Shown: one piece after another, positions 37,387 to 48,339 of the stretch
Layout of the letters: the number at the start of each line of letters is the position of its first letter
Position numbering within the stretch: the stretch's first letter is position 1
Origin: Megascapheus bottae
Taxonomy: Eukaryota; Chordata; Mammalia; Rodentia; Geomyidae
Assembly: GCA_024803745.1 (NCBI GenBank)
Contig: JANJXV010000014.1
Coordinates: 539,001 to 603,000, forward strand
Length of the DNA: 64,000 bases
Direction: 5' to 3'
The notes under the pieces: model-generated
The model's input: only the letters and a program-made list of their open reading frames with translations
Told to the model about the DNA's origin: nothing
Databases searched by the model: none
Made by a program: the position numbers and the translations under genes

Positions 37387-37584
37387 GATGGGGCTGAGAG
37401 TTTGGCCTAGTGGTAGAGTGCTTGCCTAGCATGCACGAGGACCCGGGTTCGATTCCTCGGTACCACATACTTAGAAAAAAGCCAGAAGTGGTGCTGAGAC
37501 TCAAGTGGTAGATCTCTAGCCTTCAGAAAGTCCAAGGACAGTGCTCAGGCCCTGAGCTCAAGCCCAGGACTGGCAAAAAAAAAA
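37387..37584 (+). mobile_element. IDL-Geo SINE, young subfamily copy with intact pol III boxes
   Basis: The A box 'tggcctagtgg' (37403-37413) and B box 'ggttcgattcc' (37446-37456) match tRNA-type promoter consensus. It is flanked by 'aaaagtattttgtc' at 37373-37386 and 37581-37594. It is almost identical to 39580-39765 and shares rare variants ('tggtagatctctagccttca', 'gagctcaagcccaggact'). Confidence 0.93.
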
Positions 37585-38180
37585 GTATTTTGTCTCAGTC
37601 ATCAAGAGAGTGGTAATTAAAATTCACTAATGGTTAGAATTAAAAGCGCTAGCAATAACAGGGTTAATGAGGGCATGGAGCAACTAGAATTATCATACAT
37701 TGATGGTAGGAGTGTAAACTAGTAGAACTGCTTCAGAAAACTGTTTAACATCACCTACTAATGTAATATTATTGAGCATATACCTAAGTATGAATGTCCA
37801 TGTAACATTTATAATACTCACAGCAGCATTACAAATAATTACCCCAAGTAGAAATAAACAGTGTCCATAAATAGTCAAATGGATGAATTAGTTCATTTGA
37901 TAGGGTGCTAAACAACAGTTTAAAAGATTATCACCTTGCCATACTATAGATGAATATTATAGGCATGATGTTGAGTGAAAGAAATTAGATATCATGAAGT
38001 ATATACTATATTATTTCACTTAGATGACATTCAAATTCAAGCAAACTCAGGTGACAGGAGCAAAGATATGTTTGTTTTTAAGGAGATTCTTACTGAAAAT
38101 GATGGGAGCGATATATTTTGGGGATGGCTGGTATGTGAATAAAACATATTTAAAGCTTGAATGTGGTAGTGTGTGTATTT

Positions 38181-39087
38181 ATAGAAAAATGCATAAATAA
38201 AGCAGTAAAAAAAGATGAGTATAAGGAGCTGTAAGGAAGGGATAAAGTCTTCAAATAGGCATAAAAGATGTCACAGAGTAAAAAGAGTGTTAGAAGCATG
38301 ATTATTCAAAGGACTTTGAAAAGAAAAAGATGTGTAACCGGAGTTGTTTTTGTTGTCTACAAATAACAAACATCTCCAATGTTTTTATTTGCTTCATCAT
38401 TTCAAATATATGTGTTTGCTGGTCTTAAACATCAGGAGGTCTTTTCCTTGGAAAAAATGTAAGAAATGAAAAACCACTGTCCAACACTTAGCATGTGGAA
38501 ACCAGTTTGAGAGACTGAAATAACACTAAGAACATCAAAAGTTCACTAGAGAATCAAGGAGAATCAATTCTAATGATTGCAGTAAAAGAAAACACTAAAG
38601 AAATTTCTGGCAGTTTTAAGGTTTTTCAGATTCATCCAGCCACGTCCATCCCAATAGTCATATAACTTTGTAAAATTCAATGGCATTAAAATAAATTGAG
38701 AAAATTTCTTCAGTACTTCAGAAACACTTGGTATTGTTGTTAGCATTCTTGCTGATGATTAGATTGATACTGGAAATAAATCTTTGAATAGTTGCCAATT
38801 TTCTGTGGTATTGTTTGTATCTTGAAGCATAAGTCATTTACATTGATAGAATAATTGGCTAAGTTATGGTACAAAGAACCACATTCCATGGTTTAATCCA
38901 ATAGAAATTTTTACTTTTGTGCATAGCCCTGCACTGGTATTCATTTTGGTGAGGTGGCTTTCCTCCAGGAAGTCATTTAGAGTCTCGGTCTTTAAAGCCT
39001 ATCTTCCATTGTTCCCTGGCTGTAGCCATCCCAGTGGATCTGGAAGGAAAAGAGCATGCTGGCACATGTGTAGAAAAGGTCTTCTGG
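38181..39087. other. intronic sequence without recognised features
   Basis: Unique AT-rich sequence. No exon was recognised. Confidence 0.45.
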
Positions 39088-39324
39088 AGCTGGGAGGCAG
39101 TGGCTCACACCCGTAATCCTAGCTACTCAGGAGGCTGAGATCTGAGAATCGAGGTTCAAACCCATCCCAGGCACATAAGGACCGGAGACCCTTATTTCCA
39201 GTTAATCAATAGAAAACTGGAAGTGGCACTGTGGTTCAAGGGGTAGGGAAGTAGCCTTGAGCTGCAGAGCTCAGGGACAGTGCCCAGGCCCAGAGTTCAA
39301 GCCCCACAACTGACAAAAAAAAAA
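39088..39324 (+). mobile_element. 7SL(B1)-Geo dimeric SINE with target-site duplication
   Basis: A full-length copy: 'gcagtggctcacacccgtaa', 'ctactcaggaggctgagatc', then 'gagctcagggacagtgccca' and 'gttcaagccccacaactgac' with an A tail. It is flanked by 'tcttctgg' at 39080-39087 and 39325-39332. Confidence 0.9.
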
Positions 39325-39579
39325 TCTTCTGGCTACATCTGGCTAATATTTTTTTGTTTTTATTTTGACTGTTATAGAATAGCAGATCTAGAGCAAACGT
39401 ACCTAGTAATTCCCCACAGGAAGGAGCAAAGAAAGACTAAAGCAGTATATCAGATCTTCATCACAAAAAATGCTTCACAGATTTAAATTAGTGGGAAATT
39501 GAAGCCATGGAGCTAGCTTCCTTCTCAATATACAATTACTGTGGCAGTCATTTGTTTAAAAAAAAAATCTCCCATGCCT

Positions 39580-39765
39580 GGAGTTTGGCCTAGTGGTAGA
39601 GTGCTTGCCTAGCATGCACGAAGACCCGGGTTCGATTCCTCGGTACCACATACTTAGAAAAAAGCCGGAAGTGGTGCTGAGACTCAAGTGGTAGATCTCT
39701 AGCCTTCAGAAAGTCCAAGGACAGTGCTCAGGCCCTGAGCTCAAGCCCAGGACTGGCACCAAAAA
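39580..39765 (+). mobile_element. IDL-Geo SINE, young subfamily copy with intact pol III boxes
   Basis: The A box is at 39586-39596 and the B box 'ggttcgattcc' at 39629-39639. A long A tail follows 'cccaggactggcacc'. The flank 'aaaaaaatctccca' is repeated on both sides. It differs from 37387-37584 at only a handful of positions. Confidence 0.93.
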
Positions 39766-40130
39766 AAAAAAAAAAAATCTCCCACACCAAATAACAGAAT
39801 GTCATTTATCAGACTAGAGAAATAAATGCTTTAGACCCAAAGCTCAGGATGGTGTGTATTACTGTGTGTCAAGTTAAAACTATTTGATTTGCATTTTTAG
39901 TACCTCCTGTCAGTACAGGAGCAACAAAATCAAGGTGTGGTTCTTTTACTGAAAGCAGTGACTGAACAAGGTGAAAAGGAAGTGAAGGTTTATAATGAGG
40001 TGCAGTGGGAGTATTAATTGATGTCGAAGGGCCAATGAAGAACAAAAATGTGACATCAAAAGCCATGAAAATATAGGGAGTGAACTCCCCTTTAGGAGTT
40101 TGGAAGTTGCATGTAGTTTAGTTTTGTTGG

Positions 40131-40206
40131 AGAGGGAAGGGAGGGAGGGAAGAAGAGAAGGAAGGAGGGAGGAGGGAGGGAGGGAAGGAGGGAGGGAGGG
40201 AAAAAG
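40131..40206. repeat. (GGGA)n/(GGAA)n purine tract
   Basis: Imperfect array of GGGA, GGAG and GAAG units. Open frames on both strands are low-complexity artefacts. Confidence 0.9.
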
Positions 40207-40750
40207 ATGCAGAAGAAGGCAGATAAGTGAGCCAGGGAAGTTGATGAAGGATATGTGCTCAGAGTTCTGTGCCCAAGTTTTCCTGTGATGACTGGGGAAC
40301 ACTTAGAACTGTTCATGTAACCCACTCATTCCAGCTGCTGCCGAGCACCCACTTCAGCTCCACTTTGCAAATCAAGGGCAGCAGCCTGAATCTCATCAAG
40401 GAAAAAGCCCCATTCGTTCTGTACAGAGCACTAAACTAAATAAACACTGCTCACCACTCATCCTGCCAATCAGTTTGCATATTACTTTGTTGGGCGATTT
40501 GTGTATATGAGTTATAGTTGCTTACAGTGACTGGTCATTAATAAGTATAATAAAAGTGTACAGCAATGTGAAATACAGCTTGCATACCCAAGAGACAAAT
40601 TCTGCAGGCTTTCTCAAGAATAAATTATGAAATAATATCAAACAAAGGATATGATTATATAGTTTTAAACCCACAATATAATATAATAATATAAATGGGG
40701 TAAAAGTACAATTTTGTACACTTTGGCCATCAGCTGATATATGTGCTTTT
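40207..40750. other. unique intronic sequence
   Basis: No gene was recognised. 40320-40440 has a more even base composition than its neighbours and could be a conserved noncoding block. Confidence 0.35.
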
Positions 40751-40754
40751 TAAA

Positions 40755-40999
40755 TTTTTTTTTATTTTGGTTGGTCATGGGGCTTGAATTCTGGGCTTCC
40801 GTGCTGTCCCTGAGCTGAAGAGCTCAAGGCTAGCAGTCTACCATTTGAGACACAGCACCAACTGCCAGTTTTCTGGTGGTTCATTGGAGATAAGAGTCCC
40901 AGGGACTTTCATTCCCCAGGCTGGCCTTGAATCACAATCCTCAGATCTTAGCCTCCTGAGTAGCTAGAATGACAGGAGTAAGCCACTGGCACCAGGCCT
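40755..40999 (-). mobile_element. 7SL(B1)-Geo dimeric SINE, antisense
   Basis: 'ggtcatggggcttgaattct', 'gctcaaggctagcagtctac', 'gagataagagtcccagggac' and 'agatcttagcctcctgagta', then 'ccactggcaccaggc'. This is the complete dimer in reverse. Confidence 0.88.
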
Positions 41000-41559
41000 A
41001 TATATGCTTTAAAGATGAGAAAGACATTGCTAAAGTCATGCCCTGGGCTCTTGTCTTGTGACCTATGTTGATACTTCCATTAGTGACCCAAAAGAGGAAG
41101 TGAATCTAGTCAGTTAAATTTCTGATAAAGAATTGATTTCTTAAGTTAAAAACAGAAAATAAGAAAAACAATTCACCAGCTGAGTAAACATTAACGTTAG
41201 GAATGTGATTGCTGACTAAATCTGAGAGGTATCTTCATGCTGTAATACAAATTATGTTGTCAAGAATAATTTTAACTATTTATTTCAATTTGAATTTGAA
41301 AGTAGATCTTTTGTTCTACAAAGTAGATACAATTAGTGAATAATTATTTGTATTTTAAAACAAAAAGCTGGAGTCACAAACTTTATTAGTATATAATACT
41401 TGCACAAGGAGTTTCATTGCACTTTAATTGGACAAGTTTAGAAATCACAAACTTTTCGATGTATTAGAATGTGTTTTTCTGAAATACTTTCTACACTTAC
41501 TATGACGATAAGGCTGGCCTCCTCCAATGAATAGGGAAGTGTTCACTCCTCATCTACTT
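41000..41559. other. intronic sequence without recognised features
   Basis: Unique AT-rich sequence. Confidence 0.45.
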
Positions 41560-42780
41560 CCTTAAGAGTTAGTGAGGTATTGGTATTACATTTTTCCACT
41601 GGTTATTAGTACATTTCTTCATATGGGACCAGAATTTCCTTTTTGGAAAGTTTTAAATTATAGATCAGGTATGGTAATAGGTGTATGGCTGTCATGTTCC
41701 TTGTTTCTATTGAGTAAGTTTCGTAGTTTGTATAGTTCAGGATTTATCTATTTCATCTATATTATCAATTTTGTCAGCTTGAAGTTGTTCATAATATTTT
41801 CCTTTTAATAAAGTTATATGTTTGTGGTGTCCATAGTACTTTTTTATCTTGATATTAGTAATTTATATCTTCTATCTTTTGCTGCTGATCAGTTGAATTA
41901 GATAGTATCAATTACATTTTTTTTCAGAGGACCAGTGATTAATTTCTCTATTGTTTTCTGTTTACAATTTTATTTGTTCTGCTCTGAATTATTGCCTTCC
42001 TTCTACTAGCTTGGGTTTAATTTGCTATTTTCCTAACCTCCTAAGATAAACATTTATTGATTTAAGATCCTTGTCTTCTAATAGTATTATTTAGTGGTAT
42101 AAATTTGCCTCCAAATAGTACTTTGGCTGTATTCCATTAACTATGATATATTGAGTTTTCCCTACATTCACTTTAAAATAGACTTTAATTTCCCTTGTGA
42201 TGTCTTTTCTTGACCTATGTGTTATTTGTGTAGACATTTTTTAATTTCCAAATTTAGGATATCTGCCAGACATATATTTGTAATTGATTTATAGGGTACA
42301 CATTTTATTGTTAGCTAGAAAATACTTTGCATACTTTCAACTTTTGAAAATTTAGAGTACTGGTAGTACAGTTCATAGGCCTTGGGTTTGATACTCACCA
42401 CTACAAAAAAAATAATTTACTTAGGCCTGCTTTTTGGAGTTAAGCATTGAATATTTTGTGTGCCCTTGACAAAAGTATATTCTGTCACTGAATGGAGCAT
42501 TGTGAAAAATAGATCAAGGTAGCCAACAGTCTTCAATAGCCTTGTTGATTTGTCTACTTTATCAAGCAACTATTGAACAAAGAGTGTTGAAATCACCAAC
42601 TATTATTACAGATATATCTATTTTTCCTAGTAGTCCTTGCTTCATGTATTCTGATACTGTTAGTTGTAGACAAAATTTGCTAAAAACCTTTCCATAAAAC
42701 AATGTTATTATAGTTATTATTAATTATTCATCTTTGTTTCTGGTAATATTCTTCATTCTGAATTATGTTTTATTTTGCCT
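41560..42780 (-). mobile_element. old L1 ORF2, endonuclease to early RT region, antisense
   Basis: The - strand translation near 42584-42609 reads VIIVGDFNT, an L1 endonuclease motif. Leftwards come + strand landmarks 'ttccttctactagcttgggt', 'tatctatttcatctatatta' and 'gtgaggtattggtattaca', which are the reverse of the inter-domain and RT start regions in the correct order. It is full of stops and shifts. Confidence 0.75.
42352..42412 (+). mobile_element. ID-like SINE fragment
   Basis: 'tagagtactggtagtacagt' and 'ccttgggtttgatactcacc' followed by an A run resemble a truncated ID monomer inserted in the old L1. Confidence 0.5.
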
Positions 42781-42788
42781 AGTATTAT

Positions 42789-42945
42789 GATAGTGTAGCT
42801 TAGTGGTAGAGTGCTTGGCTAGCATGCACAAAGCCCTGAGTTCAATTCCTTGGTACCACATACATAGAAAAAATTGGAAATGGTGCTCAAGTGGTAGAGG
42901 AAGGACAGTGCTCAGGCCCTGAGTACAAGCCCCAGGACTGAAAGC
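42789..42945 (+). mobile_element. IDL-Geo SINE, internally deleted
   Basis: 'tgtagcttagtggtagagtg', 'caattccttggtaccacata' and 'ggctctgag'-type distal Geo ('ctcaggccctgagtacaagc'). About 25 bases of Geo are missing. Confidence 0.85.
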
Positions 42946-43011
42946 TATTGAATGTTTACACTTTAAATGACTAGATTGTACTGCTCTGCACTTGTTAAAA
43001 TGCTACCAAGT

Positions 43012-43290
43012 AGAGGTAGGTACTAGTAGTGGCTCACACCTGTAATTCTAGCTACTCAAGCAGTTGAAATCTGTTCAAAATGTGATACCAACCTGGGTAG
43101 AAGAATTTTTTTTTTGTCTCTGTCCCATTGAGTGACAGCTGCCGCTGTACAATACTAGGGCGAGGATGCAGTCAAGGATTTTTCTTTAAGCACCAGTTAC
43201 CAAATCCTAACCCCATTTCCCAAGGGAGGACCTTGAAAGTACTAGGGTAGAAGAATTCTTTGCACTCCATCTCCAAAATAAACAACAAAA
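43012..43290 (+). mobile_element. 7SL(B1)-type SINE split by a later insertion
   Basis: The left part is 'actagtagtggctcacacct', 'ctagctactcaagcagttga' and 'ccaacctgggtagaagaatt'. After the insert the SINE resumes as 'aagaattctttgcactccat' and 'ctccaaaataaac', matching the usual order 'gggcagaaaagtcc..gagactcttatctccaattaac'. Confidence 0.75.
43108..43244 (-). mobile_element. 137-bp A-tailed retroposed insert of unknown source
   Basis: It is flanked by a perfect 13-bp direct repeat, 'gggtagaagaatt' (43095-43107 and 43245-43257), inside a SINE. It starts with a T run on the + strand, so the inserted RNA copy reads on the - strand and ends in poly(A). On that strand an 'aaagaa' motif (fits ANANNA) separates two possible hairpins, and ACA occurs just before the A tail. 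Length and layout suggest an H/ACA-type small RNA, but no specific RNA was recognised. An mRNA 3' fragment is an alternative. Confidence 0.75.
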
Positions 43291-43352
43291 TGCAGAGACT
43301 TTAAAACCAATAATTCAATTTAACTATCATAAGATGAAAGATAATATTACAA

Positions 43353-43398
43353 AATTTAGAAATTATATTTCTAAATTATATTTTCTAAATTTCTAAAT
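43353..43398. repeat. AT-rich palindrome cluster
   Basis: 'atttagaaat' is followed three bases later by its complement 'atttctaaat', with a second 'atttctaaat' close by. Confidence 0.7.
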
Positions 43399-43627
43399 AA
43401 TTGGCAATTAAAATTTTAAGGAATTACAACAACATCAAAAATATGAGATCCTCAAGCAATAAATTTAACAAAGTAAGATCTGTGTATTAAAGTCAATAAA
43501 AAAAATCTTGCAGGAGAAAGGAATTGTTGAGAGAAAGTGGGAGAAAGTTGATCCTAATGTCTTGAGGATCTTATTGCAATTGACAAGCTCACTATAACAT
43601 TTTGTATAAGAGATTAGATCAAATCAG

Positions 43628-43860
43628 GAGCCCAGTGCTGGTAGCTCATGCCTGTAATGCTAGCTAAAGCTGATATCTGAAGATCAAAATTTGAAGCCAG
43701 CCACAGCAAGAGAGTCCAGGAGACTCTTATCTCCAATTAACCACCAGCTGGAAATGGAGCTGTGGCTCACATAGTGGACTGCTAACCTTAAGCAGAAAAG
43801 CTCAGAGATATCACTCAGGCCCTGAATTGAAGACCCAGGACCTCTACACACAGAAACAGA
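43628..43860 (+). mobile_element. 7SL(B1)-Geo dimeric SINE
   Basis: 'gctggtagctcatgcctgta', 'gagactcttatctccaatta', 'gctgtggctcacatagtgga' and 'ctcaggccctgaattgaaga'. The tail is CACA/GAAA-like. Confidence 0.82.
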
Positions 43861-43865
43861 AAGAA

Positions 43866-43945
43866 CTTGATCAGGATATCCCTCAGTGATAGAACACATG
43901 GCTTGCCATTCTGAGGCACACACTGACCTCAAAAAGAACAAAATG
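43866..43945 (+). mobile_element. degenerate ID-like monomer
   Basis: 'atccctcagtgatagaacac' and 'atggcttgccattctgaggc' resemble the ID box A region and downstream sequence. The 3' half is eroded. Confidence 0.4.
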
Positions 43946-43946
43946 A

Positions 43947-44150
43947 GGGCCAGGAGATTAGTCTAATGGTACAGTGCTTGCCTAGCATGCACAAAGACCC
44001 GGGTTGGATGCCACGATACCACATACATAGAAAAAGCTGGAAGTGGTGCTGTGACTCAAGTGGTAGAGTGCTAGCCTTGAGATAGCCCAAGGAAAGTTCA
44101 AGGACAGTGCTCAGGCTCTGAGTTCAAGCCCCAGGACTGCCAAAAAAAAC
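43947..44150 (+). mobile_element. IDL-Geo SINE
   Basis: 'gattagtctaatggtacagt', 'caaagacccgggttggatgc', 'gactcaagtggtagagtgct' and 'gttcaagccccaggactgcc' plus an A tail. A short duplicated stretch ('cccaaggaaagttcaaggac') lies inside Geo. Confidence 0.88.
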
Positions 44151-45228
44151 AATAGGACTTAACATTCTTGATATCAAATTATTGAAGGTGGAAATAGTTG
44201 TGTGGTATTAGTAGAATGGTAGACATGAACAACAAAATACAGTAATACAATAGAAAAATCTAGAAGTAAACCCACATCTGCAGGACTTACTGATTTTTGC
44301 TATAAATGCCAAGGTAATAAAATGGGTGATTAAATCATTTTTAAACAAATGTGCTGTAACCACTGAATATCCACAGGGGGTAAAGCAAAGTGAATCTGCA
44401 CCATGTATAAAATATATTCCATATGCAAGATGAGCTTGAAATGATTACAGATTTAAATATAATAGCTAAACACATTGTTTCTAGAAAAAAAATAAAGGAA
44501 AACATCTTTTCCTTGAGTTAGAGGAAAGTTTGTTAAGACATAAAGAGCTTAAACCATAAAAGAAAAGCTGGGTAAACTGGACTCCATCAAAATTAGAACC
44601 CTTTTCTTTTCAAAAGACACTATTAAGTAAAACGAAAGGCCAGTTTCAGCCCTGAAGAAAATATTTCCAAATGTATGTCTTTCCAAATGGTTCACATTCA
44701 GCACATACAAAGGGCTCTTATAATTCAGCAATAAGAAGACAAAGCTAACAAAAATAGGCAAAAGATTTGAATAGACACATTACTAAAGTTATGTAAGAGG
44801 CAAAGAAGACATAAAAAGAAGTTTGACATTTTTAGTCATTAGAGAAATGCAAGTTAGAGTCACAATAGCTGTGACTGCATATCAACTAGAATGGCTAGAA
44901 TTTACAAATGGAAAATACCAGTGGTAATGAGAATGTGGGACTATTGGAACTTGCATTCTTTATTGGTGGTGACGTAAAGTGTTCGTTATTTTGGAAAATT
45001 GTTTGGCAGTTTCTTATAAAGTTAAACATACACTTACTATCAGATTCAGCAGTCTATTCCTATTTACCTATCAGAAGTAAAAGGCATGTCCTTGTGAAGA
45101 CTAGTGCTCAGACGTTTGTTTCATTTATTTAGAATAACTCCAAACTGGAAAGAATAGAAATGAATATATAGGTGACACTATACCCATCAATTTTGTTCTG
45201 CTCACATATTTTAAATAGTCACATTACT

Positions 45229-45410
45229 AGCCAGGCACCCGTGGCTTACACTTGTAATCCCAGCTACTTAGGAGACTGAAACTGGAGAGATAACAGTTTG
45301 AAGCCAGCCTAAACAAAACAAAAAGTCCACCCAACCGTGTCTCCAGTTAACCAGCAAAAAACCCAGTTTGGAAACATGGTAGATCATCAGACAAACAAAC
45401 AAGCAAGCCA
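45229..45410 (+). mobile_element. 7SL(B1)-type SINE, diverged
   Basis: 'caggcacccgtggcttacac', 'gtaatcccagctacttagga', 'gaagccagcctaaac' and 'ctccagttaaccagc'. The Geo half is nearly unrecognisable. Confidence 0.65.
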
Positions 45411-46436
45411 AGCAGGTGTGAGTTCCTTGAATTCCAAATATCAGTTATATGAAACTCTGGAAAAGTCAAACCTAATCTACAGTACCAGAAAGCAAATTAG
45501 GAATTGGCTGATCCCTTAAGAATTTGGGGGAACAATTGAAATGCTCCAGGTCATAATTGTGAGAAGAGTAGCATGGTGGAATACATATTCCAAGAACTCA
45601 TATGGTCATACACCTAAAATTGCAGCTCAGTGGAGCAGACTGAAAGATATGGTGATAACCGCATGATTTTTAAAAAAATGAAAGAAAGAAAGAAAGAAAA
45701 AGGAAAACAGTGACAGCCTTACCTCCCAGGTCCCAATACACAGATACCGTCTCTGCATATTTTCCCCCAGAAAACAAGAGATCCTCTGACCACAGTGCAC
45801 CAGAGGGGACATTGTGTGCACAGGCCTTACCTAAAGGCCCTTTGCAAGAGATCTGATTCGAATTCTGTTTTACTTAAAAATCTCACTAAGTCTTCATTTA
45901 AACTATGGCTAGCATTGTTGAACGGAGATCCTGAAACAGCTTCTAAGGATCTTGTGCAGGTCTTACTTAGGACACTGAGTCACTTGGTCAGTGATGTTAA
46001 TCAATGAGCCTCTATTTGTAGGTGAGTGTAAAGAGCATGGATTGTTGGACCCAAGTCACAATGTCATTTTTATGTTCTAGATAAATATAGATCATTATTT
46101 CCTTTTCTCTAAAACAGGGATTTATCCCCAGCAAACGTTATGCCCTATAATAGGGAATATCAGATATGTGGAAAGGGTTTACAATAAATTTTAGAAAAGC
46201 TGGAATCACTGAAAAAAGAAATCTTACCAAAGGAATTCTTAGAGCCTCACCCAGGAATTTGTAAGAAGGCAAAATTTACCACCTAGATTAATTCAGGTTG
46301 GGTTCATGTTTGTGTGATTTACTGAGGCCAAGGAAGGAGTTAATTAGAATCATCATGTGTCCATAGGACGGGCAACTAGTTCCAAGAACTTGAGACACAT
46401 TTCCTGTGCTTTTTCTGTGTATATTACCTTTATTCA
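45411..46436. other. intronic sequence without recognised features
   Basis: Contains a short (GAAA)n at about 45678-45701. A possible MIR remnant at 46020-46120 is too weak to call. Confidence 0.4.
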
Positions 46437-46453
46437 TATAGACCACCTTTCTT

Positions 46454-46644
46454 GCGTGTGCCAGTTCTGGGGTTTGAACTCAGGGACTGAGCAATATCCT
46501 TGGGCTTTCTTAAGGCTAGAACTCTACCACTAGAACAACATTACCACTTCTGGCTTATTCTATGTGTGTGGTACAGAGGAGTCAAACCATGGTCTTCGTG
46601 TATGCTAGGCAAGCACTTTGCCACTAGGCCAAACTCCTGGCCCC
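46454..46644 (-). mobile_element. IDL-Geo SINE, antisense, with target-site duplication
   Basis: 'gccagttctggggtttgaac', 'aggctagaactctaccacta', 'ggcaagcactttgccactag' and 'gccaaactcctggccc'. It is flanked by the 17-bp repeat 'tatagaccacctttctt' at 46437-46453 and, with one change, 46645-46661. Confidence 0.92.
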
Positions 46645-46844
46645 TATAGACGACCTTTCTTAACAAAAAACTCACAGGCCATAGGAGATGGAGGAAGACT
46701 CCTTTCTCTAAGTTCAGACATCCTAAGGACGAGAATGGATCACTGATCTTGGATCAGTGTCTTCCCCTGAGCCATCAACCATGGTGCACTTTGGGTTTCA
46801 TGCCACATGCTGGGCTAGTCAGTGGAAGTGGCCTACAGTAAAGC

Positions 46845-46935
46845 ATGCCTCCCCCCATTTTTAATTTTTTTAATTTAATTTTACTGTAAAGGTGATATAC
46901 AGAGGGGTTGCAGTTTCAAAAGTGATGTAATATAT
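46845..46935 (-). mobile_element. short L1 3'-terminal fragment, antisense
   Basis: 'taattttactgtaaaggtga', 'tacagaggggttgcagtttc' resembles the terminal part of the L1 3' UTRs at 13920 and 33558. Truncation leaves under 100 bp. Confidence 0.5.
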
Positions 46936-47770
46936 TTCATTGCAAACTTTAAACCAGATTTTTCAGGAGGAAGATAAAAGGAATATTCTTCAAACATAAG
47001 TCAGACAGAAAGTGGTTCCTCAAGTCCATACTAGGGCACACACATGTTCCGTGCATAATTGTGTATAACTGTTTTGCATAATGCAGTAACAAAAATGCTC
47101 CTGACATCAGTGAACAAATGAAAACAGTAGGCTATTATATTAATTTTTGAAAAGACTCATTGGTCCCAAACAAAAAGCTCCTCTTTTAATACATTCAGAT
47201 ATCTGACCTTCTGTATTCTAAGAGACTTAGATTGGCCAACTAAGATCCTCTTTTCATGGCCACTTCTGAAAAGGCAAAAGCAGTTGATATGTCTTATGAT
47301 GCAAGCGTTTTCCCAGAATGAAAATGTTGCCTCAGAAGGACACAGGGAAAAACAGATCAAGTTAACAAGAGAGGAATATTAAGAGCTGTTGGGGAAGAAA
47401 GCCAAGAATTCTATTGTGATCGGAGGTGTCCACAGAGATTGGTGAAGTAGAATGTGCTAGTGGAAAGCCAGGTTTAGCTAATAACATTGGAGTTGGGCTG
47501 GTCAGCTACGTAGGAGTGAGTCAGCCTCTTTAACCCCCAACATTTAATCCCGCAATAGATTCTTTTTCATTTTTCAGCCTCTAGCAACATAGTTTATTTA
47601 AATGTGCATGTCCCAGGTAGAGAGGATATTACAAATATTTTTATCTTTAATGGGCTCTTGTATTTTTGTATTTAATGGGCTTTTTCAGAGGTAAATTTGC
47701 ATAAAATGATAATATGGAATTATAATATTTTGTTTGATCTACAAAGCCTTTTTTATTTTAGAAGTTTTGC
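46936..47770. other. intronic sequence without recognised features
   Basis: Unique sequence ending in a TTTA-rich run near 47772. Confidence 0.45.
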
Positions 47771-47789
47771 TTATTTATTTATTTATTTT

Positions 47790-48330
47790 TTATTAAAGAA
47801 TTTATTAACATTGATTTTTTATTAAAGAATTAACATTGATTTTTGCATCATATTTCAGATGATATGTTTAACAAACAAATATTCAAGAAGGGAATCTATA
47901 TACAATCACTGGCACTTAGTTTTTAGAACATAATCAAAATTAGGCTAAGGGTTTATATATCACAGATACATATTAATCTATGTAATAAAACATTGTCTAT
48001 AGAGTCATAGGTTTTTATGTCTATGTAGTTGTGTTTATATTTCCAATACCATGTCCATAGCATTGGGTATGCAAATATTGAGTCCTCTCTCTTGTACTGT
48101 TTGGATCTAATAACACATACTAAGGATACCATGCGCCTTTTGTTCCTTTGGTCTTGTCTCAACATGATTCGCTCTAGATTCATCCACTTCCCTGCAAATG
48201 CCATTATTTTATCTTGTCTGTTGGCTAGGTAGAATTACATTGTATATATATACCTCATTTTCTGTATCCATTCATCTGCAGTAGGGCATCTGGATTGTTT
48301 CCATCACCTGGCTATTGTGAATAGTGCAAA
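47790..48330 (-). mobile_element. L1 3' end, antisense, second subfamily
   Basis: Collinear with 31050-31520. It extends further, to 'ctgcaaatgccattatttta' and 'atctggattgtttccatcac' with 'ctggctattgtgaatagtgc', typical of L1 ORF2-3' UTR regions. The segment 'ttttattaaagaatt..aacattgatttt' is duplicated at its left end. Confidence 0.8.
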
Positions 48331-48339
48331 GCCTTTTTA

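Larger units (their letters stand above)
34560..38180 (+). mobile_element. old L1 (ORF2 end to 3' UTR), sense, broken by later insertions
   Basis: Pieces at 34560-35165, about 35500-35750, 37188-37372 and 37595-38180 read in order as one degraded L1. They include 'accaatagaaaagactagat' with 'aaatagactcacac' and, near the 3' end, 'ggcatgatgttgagtgaaag'. SINEs and a younger L1 sit within it, which gives a relative age order. Confidence 0.65.
43400..45190 (+). mobile_element. old L1, ORF2 C-terminal part to 3' region, sense, SINE-interrupted
   Basis: 'gaagtaaacccacatctgca', 'ctggactccatcaaaattag', 'gcaaaagatttgaatagaca', 'gagaaatgcaagttagagtc' and 'ctagaatggctagaattta' appear in L1 order. SINEs at 43628-43850 and 43947-44150 interrupt it. 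It lies head-to-head with the antisense ORF2 piece at 41560-42780. Confidence 0.75.

Noticed and set aside
37387..37470. tRNA gene suggested by A and B boxes
   Set aside because: It is the left monomer of a SINE. The cloverleaf arms are not preserved and identical copies recur across the window.
47953..48204. 83-codon antisense open frame beginning MAFAGKWMNLERIML
   Set aside because: It resembles the end of L1 ORF2 and lies in an L1 3' fragment.
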